This document shows positions 1-5,960 of a stretch of 7,964 nt of DNA, one piece after another. The first letter of the stretch is position 1; each line of letters opens with the position of its first letter. The DNA comes from an uncultured Eubacteriales bacterium (GTDB lineage: Bacteria; Bacillota; Clostridia; Oscillospirales; CAG-382): positions 1 to 7,964 of the forward strand of contig CAKSCN010000120.1 in assembly GCA_934444485.1 (NCBI GenBank), given 5' to 3'. Under the pieces are notes generated by a model that saw only the letters and a program-made list of their open reading frames with translations, was not told the origin of the DNA and made no database searches. A program made the position numbers and the translations under genes.

Positions 1-3000
1 TGATGTATGAGCTTGAAGACGGCGTCCTCTCTCCCTCAAACCTTCCCGAGACGGTAAAGGGGAAGATAGCGGAGTACAAAGTATCTCCCGATAAGCAGTA
101 CAGACTCGACTTCGATCCTCCCGAGATAAGCGTATCGGCAGAGGACGTAGGAGAAGGCGTTGTTATGATAAAGGCGGAGATCGACGACGCCTCTGTTGAA
201 GGCTGCGATGCGGCGATTACCTTAAAGGTGAGCGGAAACATCGGCGACAGCGCACTTATGTATCAGGCGTCGGCATACGAAAACTACAACGGCTCCGCTT
301 GGCAAAACGGCGAGGAAAATGTGAGAATTGCGTCGTTTGCGTCGCCTGTGGTAAATGTAAACGAAAAGGGTGCGGCTTACGGCTTTGTTAAGCTCCCCGA
401 GAAGAGCGAAATTTCCGGCGTGGAAGTCAGCATAAAGGTTTCCGACGAAGCCGGCAACTCCGCAAGCGCAGATAAAACTCTCACCTCCCCGGAATGGAAC
501 GGCTTTGATACTCTCGCACCGATAGTTACGGCAAAGGTAAAGGGCGAGGAGATTGAGGTTGAAATTACCGACTCCGACGATGATGTATACTATATGTACG
601 GCTACTCGGACAACGATACCGACGAGCCGCAGTATACGACCGCCGGAGGAAAGAACGGAACAATACCGTCTCCCGAGCTTCCCGAGGACAACGCAATACA
701 CAAAATGACCGTATGGATAAAGGCGGCAGACTCGGCGGACAATGTGAGCGACCCAGTCAAAATCCACATGGTGTACGACAGAACCTATACCTCGATAAGC
801 ATTACGGCAGATACCGATAAAACCTATGCTGTCGGAGAATACCCGAGCGCCGAAATAACGGTAGGCAACACAAGTCTTATTCGCTATATGTGGGTTGAAA
901 AGCCTGCCGGCACCTCAGATACAGCGGCGTATATTGCCGAAAAGTGCCTCGACGACATTGCGGCATTTGCCGAGAAGTACGGCAGCGTCATTACACCCGA
1001 GGACGACAACCCCGAAACTCCGCAGTACAACAACACAACAGACTTTTCTTCGGCGCTTGACGGCGATACTCTTGTTGTGAAGATGAATCCCGAGGACGAA
1101 ACCTGCGGCGATGCCGTCAGAGCCTCCGAAACTTCACGTCCCCTCATGCTTGTGATAACGGCGGAAAGAGACGACGGCACAACCCTTGTCACGACCGCCG
1201 AGTTCGACACAATCTACTCCGCACCCGAGGTAAGCCTCCGTCAGAGAAGATTCTCAACCAACAACAGCGTCGGTGCAAGAAGCGATTATATCAGAAGTGC
1301 CGACGGCAAGGGACTTATGTGGGCGGACGGCGAGAAGTCTCTGAACACACCCAATCTTTTCGGATTTGCGGAAGCGGAGTTTTACCTTGAAGGCGACCCC
1401 GTCACAAATCTCGACCGCATCGACACCGCAAACAGTACGCTCACCCTCGAGAGAGTCGTTTGCGATACATACGATTTCGCAGGCGGCGAGACGGAACGCA
1501 CGACGGTGAAGGAATGGCAGCTTGACGACATCTTCGGCGCACTCTCGAGCGGAGTAAACAGTGCGGTTGTGGATATAGAGCCGACGCTCATCGATACCGA
1601 ATATAAGGTGTACGACGAGGAGAAAGGCGGATATCTCGGCGTGAGATATGAATTTGTGTGCAATATGGGCTACATCGGCGGCATTGACTCCGAGAAAAAA
1701 ACGATTGCATACTATGCGTTCAACAATAAGCCCGAGGCTTTCATCGGCAATGCGTTTTACTATACAAAAAGCGGCTACGATATGACGCTTTCACGCTTTG
1801 AACACTACGAAAAGGTCAATGTTGAAGCGGAAATCGATGCCGACGGAAACGACGTTACCAATAACATTCCGGTCTATGCAATGCCGATTTACGACTCGGG
1901 AAAGATTTACATAAGATTTTCGCCCGGCGAATTGTACAGCGATATTCTGTATTTCGGCGCACCCTCTCTTTCCGAAGATACGGACAGATTTGCCGTGCGT
2001 GTCGGCGACTCATATGACAATCTCTCCGAATACCTCCCGATAAAATCCGACGGATACAGCGTCTTGTCCGAGCCGTACTTTATAGGTGAGAATCTTACCG
2101 AAAACGAGGACGACATCGTCGAGAAAACCATATACTACAGATTCGAGTATCCCGACCGAGGAATTGTTTCGCCGACCTACGTCATGATTATCCGACGTGA
2201 CAACAAGCCTCCCGTTTACGACATATCGATCTCCGAAACAAAGCTCCCCGTCGGCGAGGTGCTTGTAAAGGTAAACTCGCTCACCGATACTCAGACCTCC
2301 GCTGACGGAAAGAGAGTCGTCGTCGATACTCCCGAGAGTGTTCTCGCCGAAAATGCGATGTTTGTTACGGAAAACGGAGGCGCAGGCTATGCACTCGACG
2401 CATGGAGAGCCGCAACCGAAAACGACGATATTGAGAGTATTCCCGAGGAAGACGTGCGTGCATATATTTCGGATTACGACCCCGAAACCGACAGGGAAAT
2501 CTACACCTACGAAATAAGGGTTGTCCCCGACAGCGACGGAGTTTACCACTTCACAAGCAACGGCTGGTTTACTTCGAGTACCGAAGACAATGCCGGAAAC
2601 CGTAACAGAGAGGTTCTCATAAACGGCGAGCTCGTCGATGTGCAGTACGGCGGTATGGACTGGCCCTGCTACTACATAACGAACGTCGGCACAACGCCCC
2701 CGAGTTTTACCGATAACCCCGAGTTTACCGTAAACCGTGAGGACGGAAGCTTTGAAGTGAGTGCGGAATTTGAGAACACGGCGAAGAATGTTTACATAAA
2801 GTTCGACAAAGCCTACGAGGCACTTTTCACGGACGCCGATAACGCAAAATATGAGCTTTCCGGTGCGCCCGGCGTGTATTCGTCCGAGTTTGACAGCGAA
2901 AACGGAAAGGTGAGCGCAAAGGTATACGTAAAGTACTCCGACACAATCCCGCTCTCAGCCGTGACGCTCGTAATTGCAAGTCCCTCCGGAAACGAGACGG

Positions 3001-5840
3001 AGTATAAGTATACCTTCGATACGCCGCTCTTCGGCAGAAAGCCCGAAATAACAAACGCTCCGAACGAAAACGGCTGCCCTGTTTACGGGTACGGCAAGAC
3101 GCTTGACTTCAATGTCCCCGTAAAGCTTTCCGATTTCGGTACGGATTACGGTACCGCACACGGCAATCTTCCCGTTTATGCCGACGGTGTAACTACCGTT
3201 TCGTTCGACGACCTTTTCGGCGAAAACTACGGCAGTGACGTGTACTTTGACATTTTCGGCGCAGCTTTTGCGCACACAACCGAGTTTTACGCAGACGGTG
3301 AACGCATAGACCCCGAGACTCCCGTTTCCGCAGACGTTACGGTGAAAATAAACGTGAGCGGCATCGACGGACTGACGGTTGACGGCGGCAAAACAGAATA
3401 CACCTTTACGGAAAACGGCACTCTTTCGTATTCGCTCACAAATGCGGCAATGGGAGAGACAAAGAGCTTTTCGTTCCCGATAACCTGCATCGACAAAACA
3501 CCACCGACAGCGACGGTGAACCTCAGCATCGACAGTGAAACCGACGCCGCAACGGGTAAGAAGCTCATCTACTCGCTCACGTATTCGATTGAGGGCTTCA
3601 GTGAGGATGGCGTCGAAATTATCCCCGAAAGCGACGGCTCCGCTCCAATGGGAGTAACCTTTGACTTCGTGTCGGCGGACAAATCGCATACCTTCCGCTT
3701 CCGTGACAAAGCCGGCAACGAGGGTTCGTACACTGCCGACGCCTCCGATATCGAATTTACGGAGAGAAGCGATGTAAAGATTGCCGATTACAGACTTACA
3801 TATTACGTCGCCGACACAAACGGCTTCAATACGATAGGCGTGTTCGGAAAAGGCGACAGCGTCCCGAATCTCGGACTTTACAACAAAGCGGTGAACGTAA
3901 AGATAGAAGCTCTCAACAAGAGCGGAGAGGTCGTTTCTTCGTCTGTCGCCGCAAGCGGTACTGTTCCCGAGGGGACGACGGTTTACGGAAGAGCGGGACT
4001 TGTCGTGTTCGATAAAGAGAGCGATAAGGAAAGAACCGTGCTTCTCACGCTCACCGGCACGGGAAGCGCAAACACGGAAAGTGTCTCGGTTTTCCTCCCG
4101 GCAAATACGATTGACGTCACCGCACCCACGGGAACTGTTCGCTATGAGTCGGACGGAGACGCAGTCAGAGTGTACCTTGTGACAACGGCAGATGACATAG
4201 CCGACGGCGGCATATCAGTAAGCGGAACAAAATCCGACGGCACGCCGTTTGTACTCGGACATGACGAGAAGGGTTACTACACCGAGTTCGACAGAAACGG
4301 CGTTGGAAAATTCGTCATGGTCGATAAAGCCGGCAATATCGGAACTGTGTCGATTGCGGTGTTCACGCTTGACAAAGAACCGCCGGAGGTTGTATACGAG
4401 GGCTGGCAGAGCGTTATCGACGCCAAAACCAAAGAGGAAATTAAAGAGCTTCTCTCGACTCCCACAAACAACACCGTAAAGCTCTTCATCACCTTCAACG
4501 AGTTTATCCGGGGCGCTGACGTTAAAGCATACGGCGACGGTGAAAAAACAGAGGAGCTTCTTCCGACAGAGGAATACGTAACCGCAACGGCAAGCGGAGC
4601 AACACTTACAGTCGAGTTCAGGAAAAACTGCCTTGCAATGCTCACGGTTTACGATTTAAGAGGAAATGCGTGCGTGCTGTGGCGTCCCGAGGACGGACCG
4701 ATCACCGTCATTGACAGAGATATACCGAAACCCGAAAGCGGATATCCTTTGAGAGTGTTCGATCCCGAAACCAATACCGTTACAGTGGAGTATGTATTCG
4801 CTGACGGAGAAGAGGTAAAGCTTCTGAAGGACGATGACGGAGACTACAGGAATTCGCATAGGGTTACCTTCACCGAGAACGGCGCACATACTCTCAGCTT
4901 TGCCGACAGAGCCGGAAACGTGTACAGTGATTACCCTGTAATAACCGAAACGGACGACCTCGCACCAAATGTCAGAATAAGCTTCGATTACGTCGGAGAC
5001 GGTGCAACGCTTGACGGCAACGAAACCTACATTGCCGGTAATATGTACACGAGCAAAAACGTCCGTATTCTCTTGAACGTCGAGGACGCAAAGACTCCCG
5101 ACGGCGTTGAGGTAACGGCAAAAACCAAGTCCGGTAAGACTTTGCCCGTCGTAAAAGCGGATATCACCTCAAACGGCAAACTCTACAACTACAGCGTAAC
5201 CGTCACCGAAAACGGCGCATACACAATAACCGCAAGAGATAAGTGGGGACATGAGAACACCGTTGAAACAAGCGTGTCCGTAATCGACAGAACCGCACCG
5301 ACAATAAAGCTTGCCGAGAAAAAGATTGTAATCGAGGCAGGTGCGGCGGCAGACGACGTAAAGAAAGCAGTTCTTGAGAGCGTCACGGCAACCGACCTCG
5401 AATCGGGAGCAAACGCCCCTATGGGTACGAAAATAGAAGCGACAAACGGCGTTTCGGTCACGGCGGACGTGAGTGCTGTCAACACAGCAAGACCCGGAAG
5501 CTATACCGTTAAGGTGACAGCCTCCGACAGACTCGGAAACACCGCCGAAAAGTTCTGCACGGTAATTGTCGTAAAGGACGTGTATATCTTCACGGTGAAC
5601 GGTGCGACGGTTTACGCAGGAGATGTGTTTACGACTGCAAAGGGCAGAATAAGTCTTGCAAACACAGACGACGGCGCAAAGTTCCGCTTCTCCAAGGGCT
5701 ACAAAACCGCCGCTCAGATGAAATACGCACTCACGTTCGACCCGAATAGCGGCTTTGAAGCGACCGAGAGCGGATATTACACAATCCTTGCGCAGGAAAG
5801 CGGCAGGAAAATGTTCTTACTTTATGTGTATGTGAATTGA
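1..5840 (+). CDS. Giant modular Ig-like repeat extracellular protein (5' partial)
   Basis: About 1,945 codons are visible, ending in TGA at 5838-5840. The frame is already open at the left edge. The first ATG (position 3) is followed by a hydrophilic stretch with no signal peptide, so it is probably internal and the true N-terminus lies upstream. The chain is a string of beta-rich modules joined by linkers of the type D-x-x-(A/P)-P: DPP at residue 38, LAP at 171, NKPP at 734, TPP at 898, DKTPP at 1164, DVTAP at 1371, DKEPP at 1457, DLAP at 1652 and DRTAP at 1762. Many modules end in a D-x-(A)-G-N strand (residues 148-152, 862-866, 1235-1239, 1441-1445, 1635-1639, 1842-1846), as in bacterial Ig-like repeats. 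Module 1767-1857 resembles the HYR/DUF5011 type. It is acidic and has few cysteines. No catalytic motif, LPXTG signal or C-terminal transmembrane helix is seen. The likely role is a secreted or surface structural protein or adhesin; the exact function is unknown. Confidence 0.9.
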   Translation, partial: MYELEDGVLSPSNLPETVKGKIAEYKVSPDKQYRLDFDPPEISVSAEDVGEGVVMIKAEIDDASVEGCDAAITLKVSGNIGDSALMYQASAYENYNGSAWQNGEENVRIASFASPVVNVNEKGAAYGFVKLPEKSEISGVEVSIKVSDEAGNSASADKTLTSPEWNGFDTLAPIVTAKVKGEEIEVEITDSDDDVYYMYGYSDNDTDEPQYTTAGGKNGTIPSPELPEDNAIHKMTVWIKAADSADNVSDPVKIHMVYDRTYTSISITADTDKTYAVGEYPSAEITVGNTSLIRYMWVEKPAGTSDTAAYIAEKCLDDIAAFAEKYGSVITPEDDNPETPQYNNTTDFSSALDGDTLVVKMNPEDETCGDAVRASETSRPLMLVITAERDDGTTLVTTAEFDTIYSAPEVSLRQRRFSTNNSVGARSDYIRSADGKGLMWADGEKSLNTPNLFGFAEAEFYLEGDPVTNLDRIDTANSTLTLERVVCDTYDFAGGETERTTVKEWQLDDIFGALSSGVNSAVVDIEPTLIDTEYKVYDEEKGGYLGVRYEFVCNMGYIGGIDSEKKTIAYYAFNNKPEAFIGNAFYYTKSGYDMTLSRFEHYEKVNVEAEIDADGNDVTNNIPVYAMPIYDSGKIYIRFSPGELYSDILYFGAPSLSEDTDRFAVRVGDSYDNLSEYLPIKSDGYSVLSEPYFIGENLTENEDDIVEKTIYYRFEYPDRGIVSPTYVMIIRRDNKPPVYDISISETKLPVGEVLVKVNSLTDTQTSADGKRVVVDTPESVLAENAMFVTENGGAGYALDAWRAATENDDIESIPEEDVRAYISDYDPETDREIYTYEIRVVPDSDGVYHFTSNGWFTSSTEDNAGNRNREVLINGELVDVQYGGMDWPCYYITNVGTTPPSFTDNPEFTVNREDGSFEVSAEFENTAKNVYIKFDKAYEALFTDADNAKYELSGAPGVYSSEFDSENGKVSAKVYVKYSDTIPLSAVTLVIASPSGNETEYKYTFDTPLFGRKPEITNAPNENGCPVYGYGKTLDFNVPVKLSDFGTDYGTAHGNLPVYADGVTTVSFDDLFGENYGSDVYFDIFGAAFAHTTEFYADGERIDPETPVSADVTVKINVSGIDGLTVDGGKTEYTFTENGTLSYSLTNAAMGETKSFSFPITCIDKTPPTATVNLSIDSETDAATGKKLIYSLTYSIEGFSEDGVEIIPESDGSAPMGVTFDFVSADKSHTFRFRDKAGNEGSYTADASDIEFTERSDVKIADYRLTYYVADTNGFNTIGVFGKGDSVPNLGLYNKAVNVKIEALNKSGEVVSSSVAASGTVPEGTTVYGRAGLVVFDKESDKERTVLLTLTGTGSANTESVSVFLPANTIDVTAPTGTVRYESDGDAVRVYLVTTADDIADGGISVSGTKSDGTPFVLGHDEKGYYTEFDRNGVGKFVMVDKAGNIGTVSIAVFTLDKEPPEVVYEGWQSVIDAKTKEEIKELLSTPTNNTVKLFITFNEFIRGADVKAYGDGEKTEELLPTEEYVTATASGATLTVEFRKNCLAMLTVYDLRGNACVLWRPEDGPITVIDRDIPKPESGYPLRVFDPETNTVTVEYVFADGEEVKLLKDDDGDYRNSHRVTFTENGAHTLSFADRAGNVYSDYPVITETDDLAPNVRISFDYVGDGATLDGNETYIAGNMYTSKNVRILLNVEDAKTPDGVEVTAKTKSGKTLPVVKADITSNGKLYNYSVTVTENGAYTITARDKWGHENTVETSVSVIDRTAPTIKLAEKKIVIEAGAAADDVKKAVLESVTATDLESGANAPMGTKIEATNGVSVTADVSAVNTARPGSYTVKVTASDRLGNTAEKFCTVIVVKDVYIFTVNGATVYAGDVFTTAKGRISLANTDDGAKFRFSKGYKTAAQMKYALTFDPNSGFEATESGYYTILAQESGRKMFLLYVYVN
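1215..2204 (+). other. Atypical block between Ig-like modules (residues 405-734)
   Basis: This part of the first protein lies between the SAPEV linker (406-410) and the NKPP linker (734-737). It is about 330 residues long, three to four times a normal module, and shows no D-x-AGN terminal strand and no internal D-x-x-PP linker. It is rich in Tyr, Phe, Asp and Glu with alternating polar and hydrophobic residues, so it is probably all-beta. It may be two or three highly diverged Ig-like modules or one different domain. I do not recognise a family. Confidence 0.45.
3492..5579 (+). repeat. Protein-level tandem array of Ig-like modules (residues 1164-1859)
   Basis: This is the most regular part of the first protein. 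Modules begin at the linkers at residues 1164, 1371, 1457, 1571, 1651 and 1762, with a divergent linker-less module at about 1255-1370. Spacing is about 80-115 residues, normal for an Ig fold. The repeated end pattern is (E/R)NG, a short strand, then D-x-x-GN: residues 1625-1639, 1736-1749 and about 1430-1445. ENG also occurs at 1137-1139 without a following GN turn. The last module ends PGSYTVKVTASDRLGN, a typical terminal strand pair of HYR/DUF5011 domains. The repeats are diverged at the DNA level and share no long identical stretch, so they are an old array rather than a recent duplication. Module edges were judged by eye. Confidence 0.7.
5580..5840 (+). other. C-terminal module of the Ig-like giant (residues 1860-1945)
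   Basis: This terminal module of 86 residues follows the last HYR/DUF5011-like domain. It opens with a strand and turn (FTVNGATVYAGDVF), has a basic middle (KFRFSKGYKTAAQMKY) and ends in strands containing ESGYYTI (1922-1928) and a hydrophobic LLYVYVN terminus. ESGYYT parallels ENGAYT of the module at 1736-1741, so this may be a shortened Ig-like cap. The very end is too short and polar-interrupted to be a transmembrane helix, and there is no sortase motif. A role as cap or attachment module is a guess. Confidence 0.5.
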
Positions 5841-5860
5841 CAGGCGAACGGCATCTCGAT

Positions 5861-5870
5861 AAAGAAAGGA
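5861..5870 (+). promoter_or_regulatory. Ribosome binding site for the second gene
   Basis: AAAGAAAGGA is a purine-rich Shine-Dalgarno-like stretch in the 42-base gap. Two in-frame ATGs follow, at 5871 and 5883. The first abuts the AGGA directly, too close for normal initiation. The second is 12 bases downstream, slightly long but usable, and gives a clean signal peptide beginning MVKRL. This favours 5883. The gap shows no hairpin followed by T-run and no convincing -35/-10 pair, so read-through from the first gene is likely. Confidence 0.6.
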
Positions 5871-5882
5871 ATGGTCGTAAAT

Positions 5883-5960
5883 ATGGTAAAACGTCTTACC
5901 GCAATACTGCTTTTCGTTGCGGTTATACTGTCGGTTATCCCGACGGGATTTGTTTCGGCA
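5883..5960 (+). other. Sec signal peptide of the second protein
   Basis: The first 26 residues have a positively charged start (K3, R4), an uninterrupted hydrophobic core from about 7 to 19, a helix-breaking P20 and G22, and small residues before the predicted cut (V24-S25-A26, then D27-D28). There is no lipobox cysteine, so signal peptidase I processing and export as a non-lipidated protein are expected. Confidence 0.88.

Noticed and set aside
3..60. ATG at position 3 as the true start of the first gene
   Set aside because: Only two upstream bases are visible, the frame is open at the edge, and the following residues are hydrophilic with no export signal, which an Ig-like extracellular protein would need. 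An upstream continuation is more likely.
1836..1865. DADGND stretch (residues 612-617) resembling a dockerin or EF-hand calcium loop
   Set aside because: The remaining loop positions and the paired second repeat of a dockerin are absent, and the surrounding sequence is beta-rich rather than helical. Asp-Gly runs are common in this acidic protein.
2955..3689. Long antisense open frame (244 codons) opposite the Ig-like giant
   Set aside because: It lies wholly inside a well supported coding region. The sense gene rarely uses the codons that create antisense stops. The antisense product is rich in Arg, Cys and Val with no coherent domain, so it is a by-product of codon bias.
5841..5882. Possible terminator or promoter between the genes
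   Set aside because: The 42 bases contain no stem-loop followed by a T-run and no convincing promoter boxes; only the ribosome binding site is supported.
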